Both the position numbers and the translations under genes were made by a program. A stretch of DNA of 64,000 nt from Notospermus geniculatus (taxonomy: Eukaryota; Nemertea; Pilidiophora; Heteronemertea; Lineidae), in the NCBI GenBank assembly GCA_002633025.1, contig NMRB01000297.1, positions 126,235 to 190,234 on the forward strand, read 5' to 3'. Under the pieces are notes generated by a model. That model searched no databases and was not told where the DNA came from. It worked only from the letters and a program-made list of their open reading frames with translations. This document shows positions 61,401 through 64,000 of this stretch, piece after piece; positions within the stretch are counted from its first letter, which is position 1, and the number at the start of each line of letters is the position of its first letter.

Positions 61401-63959
61401 TGAATTACGGTTCCTTGACGAGGAAGGGAAATGTGGTGGAACCTGAACCGGTTCAGAAAGCGTATTATAAAACAGAAGTGGTGCGACAGGTGAATCAGAA
61501 GGATTTTAGCATTGATCAAATGATTGACCAGTTGGATAGAAGTAACGCCAATACCACTGCCGTTCATCGCACTATGTCGGTAGAACGACCAGACATGGCG
61601 ATTTCCAAGGCGTACAACCGTCAATCGGATCATCTAGATTTGGCAATTCCAATGACAATGGATACAAATGCATGGCTTGAGGAGCAGCAGCGTAAATTGA
61701 TGCGGCGTAAATCACGGGAACGAACGCCACAAGAGAAGCAACTCGTTGCGGAACTGCAAACTGCGCAGTCGAAATTGCTGTCAAAGAGAGCGCAGAGTAA
61801 CGCGGAAGAACAGGCCATCTTGGATAGCTACAACCAAAATGATGCCGATATGTCCGGTTATATGTCTGATCCGGAAGGAAGTAACCGGAAGTATTTCTCC
61901 AAGGTCCAGCGTCGCTATCGGACTCAAGATGAACCGGTTTCGTATCACACGATGCAGACTGCTTACTCTACGTCTTCTTACACTACGTATACATCCTCTA
62001 TAAGTAACTCTGCCTACATGCCTTCATCGATGGTGGAAACTTCGTCGCAGGCTGCCCCCTCAACAGCAACGAAACCACCACCGTCGCCTGTTATGACACG
62101 GAGTGCATTCGGAAATACGCCACCCTCGCCTGCCGTGCCCATGAGAACGAGTAGTAAGGATGCTGTCAGCCGGTCTCGGAGCCTAAACCGAAGTGAATGG
62201 ACGACGTATCAACAGTCGCTAGAGCGGCAACACCACAAAATCTCACCAACCAATTCGCCGCGGTCACAGTCGCCGATTATCAACTACTCCCAAAGTTATA
62301 GCTACCAAAGTCCTCCGCACTCCTTACCCGCGTCTGCTGATAGTTCCTTCTCCCTGCCCACGTCTCGCCAAGAAGTGGTATCGCCATTAACTGGCGGTAT
62401 TCGGTATGAAACGCACACGCTGCCTGCCCAGAAATCGACAACGTATGTTGAGAAACGCACGGTGTATGAAACGCAGTCCAAACCGGTGGAGAGATACACG
62501 TACGAAACAGCAACTATGCCAACAATGAAGTATGATGGCTATGCAAATGTTTCCATCCCTCAGACGTCCGCGAAATATGGATACGACCATGAACTTGATG
62601 GTACTACGAGGACAACGGTCACCACGTTGAGTCGAAGAGAAAGTAAGTTGCTATCTTCACATCATTTAGATAAATGAATAGAAGCACACACTTTACAGAT
62701 GTGGATCTGAGGGCCACTTCCACCCTTGTGTCATGAATCTTAGAAATTAACATAACTGACCGTGAATTTTGAATGAAGAGGCACCTGGTGCCCCATCTCC
62801 GCAAGTCTTGGATCCACTCAATAATAAGCGGGTCTTAATCAACCTGGTTACTGTCCCTGATGTGCAGGGTCCTTCTTAGTTTATCGCAATGTGAAGGCTG
62901 TTGTCACAAATTCTCCCTCATTGCCTGTAGAGGGTGCAGTAAGAAGAATGAAAGTGGAGTGCCCATACACATTTGAACTCCTGCCCACTGCAAATTTGCA
63001 CTGGATATACTGTACCCGCGCCCCAATACCGTCCTGGGCGGGAAATCAGAGTAGGCGGCCGATTGTCGTGGGCCGAGCTTTGTACAGCCGGTATTGTATA
63101 GAAATTGCCGTCAAGCGAATAGGCCCTATTGGTATGCAACAGGCATCATTGTAAAATGATCAGACCATGACTTGATGTAGTCCGTGAATCACCAGAGCGC
63201 CGCGAAGTTTTGACATGCTAAAATTGCTGTTGCATACCAATAGGGCCTATTCGCTTGACGGCAATTTCTATACAATACCGGCCGTAAAGTCTGGCAACAT
63301 CTATCTTCGACCTAATGGAATGCGGAAGTCATGTAATGTGACACAGCTTTGCGGTTTATAATCATGCCTGTCGATCACTTGTGGTCGTTCCCCGCTTGTT
63401 CGCGTTGTCCACNCAAGTGCTAAAACTCAGGAACGGCTTGACCCAGATTGCTCAAACTTGGTATTTACCTCCCTCTTGATGACCTTTACAAGCACGTCAA
63501 ATTTCGGCCTGATTAAACTTCCAATATGGCCGCCAGGTGGCGTAACCCGAAAGTCATCAAATGTGCTATAACTCAGGAACGACGTGACCCAGAGTGCTCA
63601 AATGTGCTATGTGGCTCCCTCTAGATGACCTTTATGTGCATGTGAAGTTTTGGCCCGATCGGACATCCAATATGGCCGCCAGGTGGCATAACCCCAAAAT
63701 CATTGAAGACCTGCAACTTGGGAATGACTTGACCCAGATTGCTCATAACTGACATGCACCTCTCTCTGTCATTACACTATTATGTTCAAACGGGTGAGCA
63801 CATGGTCCATGGACCATTTCATTTTGTATATACATGTACAAAGTATTCTGTAGCCTATCAATGACCTGTAACACCACCTACATGTAATCTAACCTTTGGA
63901 ACTTACAGAAGACGTAGCTGATTCATCGGCACATAACTTCCCCACATACACCTCAGAAG
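21398..63959 (+). CDS. tns: Tensin, focal-adhesion adaptor (13 coding exons, 3' end outside window)
   Basis: Exons: 21398-22420, 26907-26945, 29020-29073, 40391-40538, 40827-40924, 42063-42301, 43589-43846, 46501-46703, 54621-54686, 59574-59684, 60343-60528, 61161-62642, 63909-63959; all GT-AG with matching phases, about 1,319 codons. Tensins link actin to integrin tails at focal adhesions. Seen here: a low-complexity N-terminus (residues 1-372), PTEN-like phosphatase domain (about 405-565) with [10 protein letters not shown] at 510-519, C2 domain (about 566-706), then the tensin signatures [12 protein letters not shown] and [10 protein letters not shown] and a long disordered linker. The domain order and blocks such as [11 protein letters not shown] and SQRRYVHYF identify the family with near certainty. 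The SH2 and PTB domains that end animal tensins are not in the window. ATG in the 40391 exon (MSNVKQR) could start a shorter isoform. Confidence 0.97.
22421..23947. other. Tensin intron 1, left part
   Basis: Contains two CAATATGGCCGCC…CCATCTTG-type phrases (22651, 22776) and a direct duplication at 22943-23078. Translation read through the donor stays open to 22609 with a Cys-rich tail, which would matter only if the intron were retained. Confidence 0.5.
22943..23078. repeat. Direct duplication, unit about 68 bp
   Basis: The segment starting at CCAGAAAAC and ending ATTATCTACATAC occurs twice in a row with two differences; such near-identity points to a recent tandem duplication. Confidence 0.95.
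23948..24205. mobile_element. TTAA MITE, family T, copy 1
   Basis: Starts TTAAAGGAGTTAGACGCC and ends AGCTCCTTTAA, with the inner inverted motif TTGTAAACAA/TTGTTTACAA. About 90% identical to the copy at 26968-27214. Its right TTAA is shared with the first unit of the 34 bp array. Confidence 0.9.
24202..24672. repeat. 34 bp satellite, about 14 units
   Basis: The unit is TTAAGCAGCAGCACACC + AGGTGATATCGCATGCA. Units differ mainly by GCATGCA versus GCATGTA. The last unit changes to GATATTGCAAGTGATCTG and continues as non-repeated element sequence. The unit matches the terminal repeat of the elements at 43976 and 54056, so the array is an amplified transposon end. Confidence 0.97.
24640..25200. 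mobile_element. TTAA-type inverted-repeat element (family A) with large palindrome
   Basis: Begins with the terminal repeat TTAAGCAGCAGCACACCAGG that makes up the satellite on its left. Inside, 24720-24840 and 24950-25085 are inverted copies (ATCTTCGATAATCGAAGGCC versus GGCCTTCGATCATCGAAGAT; CATCACCCTTCGAGAAA versus TTTCTCGAAGGGTGATG). The right terminus is diverged and I place it only approximately. No coding capacity. Confidence 0.7.
25628..25756. repeat. Foldback element with GGGCCGTATGC ends
   Basis: The ends GGGCCGTATGCTTAGG and GCATACGGCCC are inverted. The arms are about 60 bp and imperfect (GGTCGGACTTTAGCC versus TGGCTGAAGTTCGACC). Confidence 0.8.
25800..25995. repeat. Family W inverted-repeat element
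   Basis: Contains CTGTTTCCACTGC, GTCGCAGTTTGC and an inverted GCAAACCGTGGCGG. Related to the element at 55932-56114 through the shared AAAACCGC and GGGTTTTGGA motifs. Confidence 0.55.
26441..26680 (+). mobile_element. tRNA-derived SINE, plus strand
   Basis: Clear internal Pol III promoter: A box TGGTGTAGTGG and B box GGTTCGAATCC about 45 nt apart in a tRNA-like frame starting GGAGCCACGTACGC. The body continues with CTCTCCACCCAGGGGGTTCC. It is not a tRNA gene because the acceptor stem is not closed. It ends about 230 bp before a tensin micro-exon. Confidence 0.8.
26907..26945 (+). CDS. tns: Tensin exon 2: 39 nt micro-exon
   Basis: Acceptor CTTTATCAG| and donor TTG|gtaagt enclose 13 codons ([13 protein letters not shown]), phase 0 on both sides. 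It keeps the reading frame between exon 1 and exon 3. The call rests on splice signals, a pyrimidine tract and phase; no domain is involved. Confidence 0.7.
26968..27214. mobile_element. TTAA MITE, family T, copy 2
   Basis: Perfect terminal inverted repeats of 31 bp including the TTAA target (TTAAAGGAGTTAGACGCC at the left, GGCGTCTAACTCCTTTAA at the right). It starts only 22 nt after the donor of the tensin micro-exon. The shared interior with copy 1 includes TTCCTTCGTGCAGGTGGCAG. Confidence 0.95.
27215..27889. other. Tensin intron 2, unannotated part
   Basis: No recognised coding or repeat structure. Confidence 0.4.
27890..27990 (-). mobile_element. SINE body copy, minus strand
   Basis: ACCTTTGCAAGGGCAAGTCA, GAAGTGAGGAACATGAATCG and ATGGCCTCTTCCATACC match the family. 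Confidence 0.75.
28786..28959. mobile_element. GGATCC-ended MITE with 5 bp target duplication
   Basis: Ends CAGGGACGGATCCAGG and GGATCCGCGCCTG; flanks TGCCA (28781-28785) and CGCCA (28960-28964) match at four of five positions. The interior (GCTAGAAACATTGAAATCTG, TTTCAGAATTTTACGGTC) matches 41130-41315. It ends 60 bp before the second tensin micro-exon. Confidence 0.9.
29020..29073 (+). CDS. tns: Tensin exon 3: 54 nt micro-exon
   Basis: Acceptor GTCATTGCAG| and donor TCT|gtaagt enclose 18 codons ([18 protein letters not shown]), phase 0 on both sides. It joins in frame to the [10 protein letters not shown] start of exon 4. Confidence 0.7.
29640..29863. repeat. Minisatellite, unit about 32 bp, running into the gap
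   Basis: Units of the type GAAACGAACTACGGTCCAG + TGATGGTGTACTG repeat about seven times and stop at the Ns. The assembly gap is therefore probably caused by this array, and its true length is unknown. Confidence 0.92.
29864..30141. other. Assembly gap (278 N)
   Basis: Run of N between the minisatellite and the end of the minus-strand exon. Frames crossing it carry no information. Single Ns also occur at 41299 (inside a C run) and 63413. Confidence 1.
30142..30841 (-). CDS. Exon 2 of the PAN-domain gene, cut by the gap
   Basis: Open frame from the acceptor at 30842 to the Ns without a stop. It starts [14 protein letters not shown]. Composition is basic and rich in Tyr, Trp, Ile and Arg. No stop or donor is visible before the gap. 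Could be a beta-rich extracellular domain, but I cannot name it. Confidence 0.55.
30142..33323 (-). CDS. Probable PAN/Apple-domain protein gene, nested in tensin intron 3
   Basis: Two minus-strand exons fit: 33323-33033 (97 codons, ending AAACAG|gtagta, phase 0) and 30841 down to at least 30142 (acceptor TGCTGTAG|GGC, phase 0, about 233 codons, then gap). The first has a PAN/Apple-like cysteine pattern at residues 45-79: CAISCF at 45-50, DCWTFNIY at 55-62, C70 and C79. PAN domains occur in secreted or surface proteins and bind protein or sugar. The second exon codes for a Tyr/Arg-rich segment with many alternating hydrophobic stretches ([18 protein letters not shown]) that I do not recognise. 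No signal-peptide exon was found upstream, so the 5' end is incomplete, and the ATG at 33323 may not be the true start. Confidence 0.6.
30909..31153. mobile_element. GGATCC-ended MITE, perfect 5 bp target duplication
   Basis: Ends CCGGGTCGGATCCAGG and CCTGGATCCGACCCTG; TCTTG is present exactly at 30904-30908 and 31154-31158. It lies 67 bp upstream of the exon acceptor of the PAN-domain gene (minus strand). Confidence 0.9.
31154..32079. other. Unannotated part of tensin intron 3
   Basis: Includes a short GGGGGATCTAGGGGTGTCC / GGGGGATCTCCCCC relic of the GGATCC-type elements near 31900-31950. Otherwise nothing recognised. Confidence 0.4.
32080..32291. mobile_element. TTAA MITE related to 20380-20667
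   Basis: TTAA on both sides; ends AAAGGAGCACGTTATTGG and GGCAATACCGTGCTCCTTT. The inner GGCGCCGGCTGTCGA block is shared with the nested copy at 20380. Confidence 0.85.
32777..32945. repeat. Partial family Y element
   Basis: ATCATCGCAGGTGAGACGCAA, GTCATATCACGCCATATTG and CGCCGCCTCTTCTGTGCC correspond to 5415-5545. Confidence 0.7.
33033..33323 (-). CDS. Exon 1 (of those visible) of the PAN-domain gene
   Basis: 97 codons; five cysteines at residues 45, 49, 56, 70 and 79, with the loop [17 protein letters not shown] typical of PAN/Apple folds. Donor CAG|gtagta. Upstream sequence contains no obvious secretion signal. Confidence 0.65.
33324..34329. other. Unannotated part of tensin intron 3
   Basis: AT-rich; no recognised feature, and no further exon of the PAN gene could be supported. 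Confidence 0.4.
34330..34600. repeat. Two-unit ATATGGCC…CAGCCATCTTG repeat
   Basis: Units of about 140 bp containing CCTCTATGC, AAATATGGCCACCAGTCAGC and ATCTTGAAAA, then AAATATGGCTGTCCGGCAGC. A member of the dispersed ATATGGC/CATCTTG phrase seen across the window. Confidence 0.7.
34601..36339. other. Unannotated part of tensin intron 3
   Basis: A G run occurs at about 35283-35293. No gene or structured repeat recognised. Confidence 0.35.
36832..36965. mobile_element. Relic of a GGATCC-type MITE
   Basis: Starts CCAGGGGCAGATCTAGGAT; the rest is diverged and the right end is not clear. Confidence 0.5.
37086..37170. repeat. Small hairpin
   Basis: CCCATTTCGCCCCCTAA at 37086-37102 and TTAGGGGGCGAATTGGG at 37154-37170 are inverted with one mismatch. 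The loop holds CTAACAG…CCTAACCAATAACC. Confidence 0.85.
37331..38090. mobile_element. 760 bp Mutator-like non-autonomous element, perfect TIRs
   Basis: The terminal inverted repeats are 59 bp and identical (left begins GGTAGTATGTAAACATTG; right ends CAATGTTTACATACTACC). ATAAATTGG is duplicated exactly at 37322-37330 and 38091-38099. A 9 bp target duplication with long inverted repeats is the hallmark of Mutator-like elements. The interior has no transposase frame. The intact ends indicate a young insertion; it lies in the decayed coding region. Confidence 0.93.
38520..38665 (-). mobile_element. SINE body copy, minus strand, near-complete
   Basis: ACCTTTGCAAGGGAAAGTAA, AAGTGAGGAACATGAATAGC, TGGCTTCGGCCCTGATGG; followed by an AATACAATGCAATACAA tail on the + strand side. 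Confidence 0.8.
39255..39345. repeat. Tandem pair of ATATGGCCGCC phrases
   Basis: CCAATATGGCCGCCGCAGCC and ACCATCTTGAATTTGCATT are followed directly by a second near-identical copy; a third lies at 39818. Confidence 0.85.
39938..40175 (+). repeat. Family X dispersed repeat, copy 1
   Basis: About 240 bp, aligned with 45944-46195, 49440-49700 and (inverted) 50545-50805 through CAGCATCATG, CCTCGTATCTTCC and GGAAGGTAGTTGTGCCCCGT. Ends are not obvious inverted repeats. Confidence 0.7.
40391..40538 (+). CDS. tns: Tensin exon 4: start of phosphatase domain
   Basis: Acceptor TCTTTCCAG|, donor ATTG|gtaaga, phase 0 in and phase 1 out. Codes a Pro-rich lead ([13 protein letters not shown]), an internal MSNVKQR that could serve as an alternative start, and the conserved [13 protein letters not shown] opening of the tensin phosphatase domain. 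Confidence 0.95.
40827..40924 (+). CDS. tns: Tensin exon 5: phosphatase domain
   Basis: Acceptor CATTTCAG|, donor ATG|gtaggt. Codes AMTFPPEG followed by [19 protein letters not shown], the conserved helix region of tensin/auxilin/PTEN-type domains. Confidence 0.96.
41130..41315. mobile_element. GGATCC-ended MITE, 5 bp target duplication
   Basis: Starts CGGGGGCGGATCC and ends GATCTGCGCCTG; flanks GTACT and GTAAT match at four of five positions. A C homopolymer with one N at 41299 is inside the right end. Confidence 0.85.
41316..42062. other. Tensin intron 5, unannotated part
   Basis: One ATGGCTGTCATGGCAGCCAT phrase at 41823 forms a small palindrome and belongs to the dispersed ATGGC/CATCTTG set. 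Otherwise nothing recognised. Confidence 0.45.
42063..42301 (+). CDS. tns: Tensin exon 6: catalytic loop
   Basis: Acceptor CCTTCCAG|, donor GAG|gtgagt. Codes [13 protein letters not shown], then [20 protein letters not shown] and the signature [10 protein letters not shown] (catalytic-type Cys codon at 42231, Arg six residues later). The nucleophile Cys is replaced by Asn in human tensin-1, but here the full HCX5R motif is present. Confidence 0.97.
42423..42600. repeat. Family Y element, partial, empty-site copy
   Basis: In reverse complement it reads GCTGATGTCAGGTCACACC without interruption and continues TGAAGAAATTATGGTCAGGT and GAAAATGTGTGCGCTC, matching 5023-5372. This shows the pre-insertion state of the site hit at 5038. 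Confidence 0.8.
42640..42745 (-). mobile_element. tRNA-derived SINE head, minus strand
   Basis: On the minus strand GAGTGGTCTAGTGGCAACAT and GGGTTGGATCCCTGTAGG are A- and B-box-like at the right spacing. Confidence 0.65.
43195..43490 (+). repeat. ATGGCGGC repeat preceding a tensin exon (twin 1)
   Basis: Two units of about 130 bp with GTCAAGAATGGATTGCC, CAGTATGGCGGCTAGGGGG, ACATCTTGGATTT and CATAGCGGGATGGGTTGG. Homologous to 59123-59490. It ends about 100 bp before the exon acceptor at 43589. Confidence 0.8.
43589..43846 (+). CDS. tns: Tensin exon 7: end of phosphatase domain, start of C2
   Basis: Acceptor ACTTTCAG|, donor TTTA|gtaagt. Codes [33 protein letters not shown], then the C2 opening [19 protein letters not shown] and [16 protein letters not shown]. 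Confidence 0.97.
44029..44052 (+). repeat. 24 bp inner inverted repeat, left arm
   Basis: AATACTTCGTTTTCCGCAAC followed by CGCA; exact reverse complement of 45901-45924. The homology of the coding region to the nuclease family ends here. Confidence 0.9.
44029..45818 (-). pseudogene. SAP + SWIM + YqaJ-nuclease gene fragment, truncated
   Basis: Exons: 45818-45235, 45123-44927, 44795 to about 44029; junctions GCAGG|gtaagt / TTTTTCAG|TCT and AAATCAG|gtaaat / TTTTCAG|GAA keep frame (phases 2, 1). Exon 1 has a SAP motif ([20 protein letters not shown]) and the first half of a SWIM zinc finger (YCSCTAG); exon 2 completes it ([19 protein letters not shown]); exon 3 begins a YqaJ/lambda-exonuclease-like domain ([40 protein letters not shown]). 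The E-x-K catalytic pair expected after the SPDG loop is absent: the frame passes into repeat sequence. I chose the ATG at 45818 (context AAACATGG); an in-frame ATG at 45950 would translate repeat sequence. Such proteins are multicopy in invertebrate genomes and unrelated to tensin. Confidence 0.8.
45901..45924 (-). repeat. 24 bp inner inverted repeat, right arm
   Basis: TGCGGTTGCGGAAAACGAAG followed by TATT, 83 bp upstream of the ATG at 45818; perfect inverse of 44029-44052. Confidence 0.9.
45944..46195 (+). repeat. Family X dispersed repeat, copy 2
   Basis: GCAGCGTCATGCGCGTAGCG, CCTCATACCTTCCACGGAG and AAGGAAGGTCAGTTGTGC align with the other three copies. Confidence 0.75.
46501..46703 (+). 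CDS. tns: Tensin exon 8: C2 domain
   Basis: Acceptor GTTTCTTTCAG|, donor TCTG|gtaagt. Codes [39 protein letters not shown] and [24 protein letters not shown]: the core strands of the tensin C2 domain. Confidence 0.97.
46704..48360. other. Tensin intron 8, unannotated part
   Basis: Long AT-rich stretch. No conserved frame or clear inverted repeat recognised. Confidence 0.4.
48361..48430 (+). mobile_element. tRNA-like SINE head, plus strand
   Basis: TAGCCTGGTTATCATGTCAG (A-box-like) and GGTTCGAATCAAGCC (B-box-like), followed by CCGTCTCATGGGATGG, a phrase also next to other SINE bodies here. Confidence 0.55.
48705..48827. repeat. Foldback element with GGGCCGTATTTTAG end
   Basis: Arms of 55 bp with about five mismatches; the core TTCCTTAACGTTAAGG is itself palindromic. 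Loop about 13 nt. Confidence 0.93.
48988..49074. repeat. Direct duplication, unit 46 bp
   Basis: GAGTGGTAACGGAACGTTTT through GCTGGATTCACA occurs twice, identical over about 41 bp. Confidence 0.95.
49273..49410. repeat. Foldback element with GTTAGGCTTCCCTT end
   Basis: Arms GTTAGGCTTCCCTTAAATAG and CTATGTAAGGGAAGCCTAAC continue through GAAGTATACGATATACGAAA with a few mismatches; about 50 bp arms, loop about 35 nt. Confidence 0.93.
49440..49700 (+). repeat. Family X dispersed repeat, copy 3
   Basis: CATCAGCATCATGCACGTAC, CCTCATATCTTCCCGTGG, GTAGGTCAACTGTGCTCC. Lies 30 bp after the preceding foldback. Confidence 0.75.
49701..50544. other. Tensin intron 8, unannotated part
   Basis: A 95-codon plus frame at 49815-50102 has no domain and no splice support. 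The phrase CGCCATATTGGCCGCC is at 50112. Confidence 0.4.
50545..50805 (-). repeat. Family X dispersed repeat, copy 4 (inverted)
   Basis: CAGTACGGAGCACAACTGAC, CTACCTTTCTCCGTTTACC and GACATCCGTAGGAGATACGA are reverse complements of copies 2 and 3. Confidence 0.75.
50806..51897. other. Tensin intron 8, unannotated part
   Basis: No recognised features beyond a CATTTGGTG/CATATGGTG near-repeat at 51600-51640. Confidence 0.35.
51898..52363. repeat. Composite palindrome with GCGTTTACACTGCC ends
   Basis: Outer ends AGCCGCGTTTACACTGCC and GGCAGTGTAAACGCGGCT are inverted. Inside, TTTACACTGC-type motifs recur near 51984, 52171 and 52284, next to CGGACCGAG/CTCGGTCCG palindromes. It looks like two or three insertions of one palindromic family into each other. 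Confidence 0.85.
52731..53175. repeat. Family Z inverted-repeat element, full copy
   Basis: The left end AAGCCTAGTGTACATCACAC and right end GTGCGATGTACGCCTGGCTT are inverted with a few mismatches. The interior is rich in GACTG/CAGTC motifs. The left quarter matches 7022-7151. Confidence 0.8.
53176..54055. other. Tensin intron 8, unannotated part
   Basis: No recognised features. Confidence 0.35.
54056..54466. mobile_element. TTAA-type inverted-repeat element, family A/B, compact copy
   Basis: Left TTAACCCAGCAGCACACAAG followed by TATCGCAAGCGATCTGG; right end (reverse complement) CTGCAGCACACAAAGCCATG followed by TCGCAAGCAATCT. About 410 bp. Inner inverted motif TCGCTTGTCGCCGAG/GGCGACAAGCGA. 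Same terminus as the 34 bp satellite and the 2.4 kb unit at 43976. Confidence 0.8.
54621..54686 (+). CDS. tns: Tensin exon 9: end of C2 domain
   Basis: Acceptor TATTTCCAG|, donor TCAG|gtgagt, phase 1 both sides; 66 nt coding [17 protein letters not shown], the last strand of the C2 domain. Confidence 0.95.
54771..54903. repeat. Foldback element, 50 bp arms with one mismatch
   Basis: Left AGGCCGGGTTTACATCGGAT and right ATCCGATGTAAACCCGGCCT; arms 54771-54820 and 54854-54903 differ at one position. The 33 nt loop contains its own GGATGAATCC motif. It starts 85 bp after the donor of tensin exon 9. Confidence 0.97.
55402..55540. repeat. Direct duplication, unit about 70 bp
   Basis: CCATGGTCACTACACCATTG through CTACTGGTAAACCACCAGGT occurs twice with about eight differences. 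Confidence 0.92.
55746..55874. repeat. Foldback element with AGGGCCAAATTCAT ends
   Basis: Arms AGGGCCAAATTCATAAAGGG and ATATGAATTTGGCCCT continue through GTTTAAGACTTAGACG/CGAAGTCTTAAAC; about 57 bp each, loop about 13 nt. Confidence 0.95.
55932..56114. repeat. Family W inverted-repeat element, copy 2
   Basis: Left GCCCGTTTCCATTACAACAG and right CTGTACTGGAGACGGGGC are inverted; the inner GCGGTTTTCACAGG block also occurs, inverted or direct, at 25800-25995. Confidence 0.75.
56750..57020 (-). mobile_element. Complete SINE, minus strand (head + body)
   Basis: On the minus strand a tRNA-like head (TTAGTGGTGTAGTACACTG, then GGTTCAATCC) is followed by the body TTTCCATCAGGGCCGAAGCC … CTTGCCCTTGCAAAGGAAC. 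This copy ties the SINE heads and the body family in the window together. Confidence 0.75.
57021..59122. other. Tensin intron 9, unannotated part
   Basis: TTAAAGGGACCCTATAGGC at 57623 resembles the start of TTAA MITEs but no inverted partner was found with confidence (TTAAAGGGA recurs at 58064). Nothing else recognised. Confidence 0.35.
59123..59490 (+). repeat. ATGGCC repeat preceding a tensin exon (twin 2)
   Basis: AAGTCAAGAACAGATTGC, TTCAATATGGCCACCAGGC, AGACATCTTGGATTTTG, CATAGCGGG and GGGGGCATGTGTTG align with 43195-43490. It ends about 85 bp before the acceptor at 59574. Confidence 0.8.
59574..59684 (+). CDS. tns: Tensin exon 10: [12 protein letters not shown] linker
   Basis: Acceptor ATCTTCAG|, donor GATG|gtaagt, phase 1 both sides. 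[18 protein letters not shown] is the conserved segment just after the C2 domain in tensins. Confidence 0.95.
59852..60063. repeat. Foldback element with CTCCAAAAGAGTGCAGC ends
   Basis: Left CTCCAAAAGAGTGCAGCACC and right GGTGCTGCACTCTTTTGGAG; the palindrome continues through GCGTCATGACGTCCC with mismatches to a central AT-rich loop. Confidence 0.93.
60343..60528 (+). CDS. tns: Tensin exon 11: [10 protein letters not shown] linker
   Basis: Acceptor CATTCTTCAG|, donor TCAG|gtactt, phase 1 both sides. Codes [33 protein letters not shown] and [12 protein letters not shown], matching the DGSLYAKVKKK-type box in vertebrate tensins. Confidence 0.94.
61161..62642 (+). CDS. tns: Tensin exon 12: long disordered linker
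   Basis: Acceptor TTGTTCCAG|, donor GAAA|gtaagt, phase 1 both sides; 494 codons. The sequence is Ser/Thr/Pro-rich with TPPSP and PPPSPV sites. An LD-like helix ([10 protein letters not shown]) is encoded at 61310-61339. A predicted helical, charged segment ([20 protein letters not shown] and following) lies around 61670-61820. The C-terminal part has spaced Tyr motifs ([14 protein letters not shown]). If the donor were skipped the frame would end at 62677. Confidence 0.93.
62643..63087. other. Tensin intron 12, unannotated part
   Basis: No recognised features. Confidence 0.4.
63088..63283. repeat. Inverted repeat with perfect 55 bp arms
   Basis: Arms 63088-63142 (GCCGGTATTGTATAGAAATT…) and 63229-63283 (…AATTTCTATACAATACCGGC) are identical in inverse over 55 bp around an 86 nt spacer. 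Confidence 0.97.
63419..63790. repeat. Tandem AATATGGCCGCCAGGTGGC repeat
   Basis: Two and a half units of about 145 bp: ACTCAGGAACG, TGACCCAGA, GATGACCTTTA, CCAATATGGCCGCCAGGTGG, CATAACCC. Confidence 0.88.
63909..63959 (+). CDS. tns: Tensin exon 13: short linker exon
   Basis: Acceptor AACTTACAG|, donor GAAG|gtagga, phase 1 both sides; 51 nt coding [17 protein letters not shown]. Last exon in the window; the gene continues to the right. Confidence 0.8.
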
Positions 63960-64000
63960 GTAGGAGTCACTAATGTTTATTTGTTCCATGGGAAGAGAGG

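Noticed and set aside
62643-62677. Tensin stop codon at 62677 as the real C-terminus
   Set aside because: A consensus donor at 62643 and a phase-matched exon at 63909 fit; the SH2 and PTB domains are still missing, so the gene should continue.

Overview
The window is a 64 kb piece of a repeat-rich animal (metazoan) genome. The evidence is a multi-exon gene with GT-AG introns and thousands of bases of intron, tRNA-derived SINEs, many short inverted-repeat elements, minisatellites, and an assembly gap of N at 29864-30141. The repeat content (ATGGCCGCC phrases, foldback elements, SAP/SWIM/YqaJ genes) is typical of a marine invertebrate such as an echinoderm, hemichordate, cephalochordate, brachiopod or mollusc. 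I cannot place it more exactly from sequence alone.

The main gene is tensin, on the + strand. Thirteen phase-compatible coding exons run from 21398 to 63959 and the gene continues past the right edge. The order is a long Ser/Gln/His/Asn-rich first exon, two micro-exons (39 and 54 nt), the PTEN-like phosphatase domain (exons at 40391, 40827, 42063, 43589), the C2 domain (43589, 46501, 54621), tensin-specific linker exons (59574, 60343), one very large disordered exon (61161-62642) and a further linker exon. The SH2 and PTB domains expected in tensins must lie beyond the window. The phosphatase signature HCX5R is complete.

Two other coding units sit inside tensin introns on the opposite strand. 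One is a probable two-exon gene with a PAN/Apple-like cysteine domain (33323-33033 spliced to 30841), running into the N gap. The other is a three-exon SAP + SWIM zinc finger + YqaJ-type nuclease gene (45818 down to about 44029), cut off inside the nuclease domain. This fragment lies within a 2.4 kb TTAA-flanked terminal-inverted-repeat unit (43976-46374). A third minus-strand region (about 36340-39673) looks like decayed coding sequence and carries a young 760 bp transposon.

The first 21 kb shows no gene I can support. It holds minisatellites (45 bp unit at 1795-2760; CGCT/GGTC array at 4018-4690; about 40 bp unit at 8880-9345; ATGGGAGTAGG array at 18990-19700), SINE copies and foldback elements. 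Throughout the window there are at least a dozen palindromic MITE-like elements of several unrelated families. Several are nested, and two have a paralogous empty site inside this same window. Target duplications of TTAA, 5 bp and 9 bp can be read directly, so at least three transposition chemistries have been active. One terminal repeat end has been amplified into a 34 bp satellite (24202-24672).
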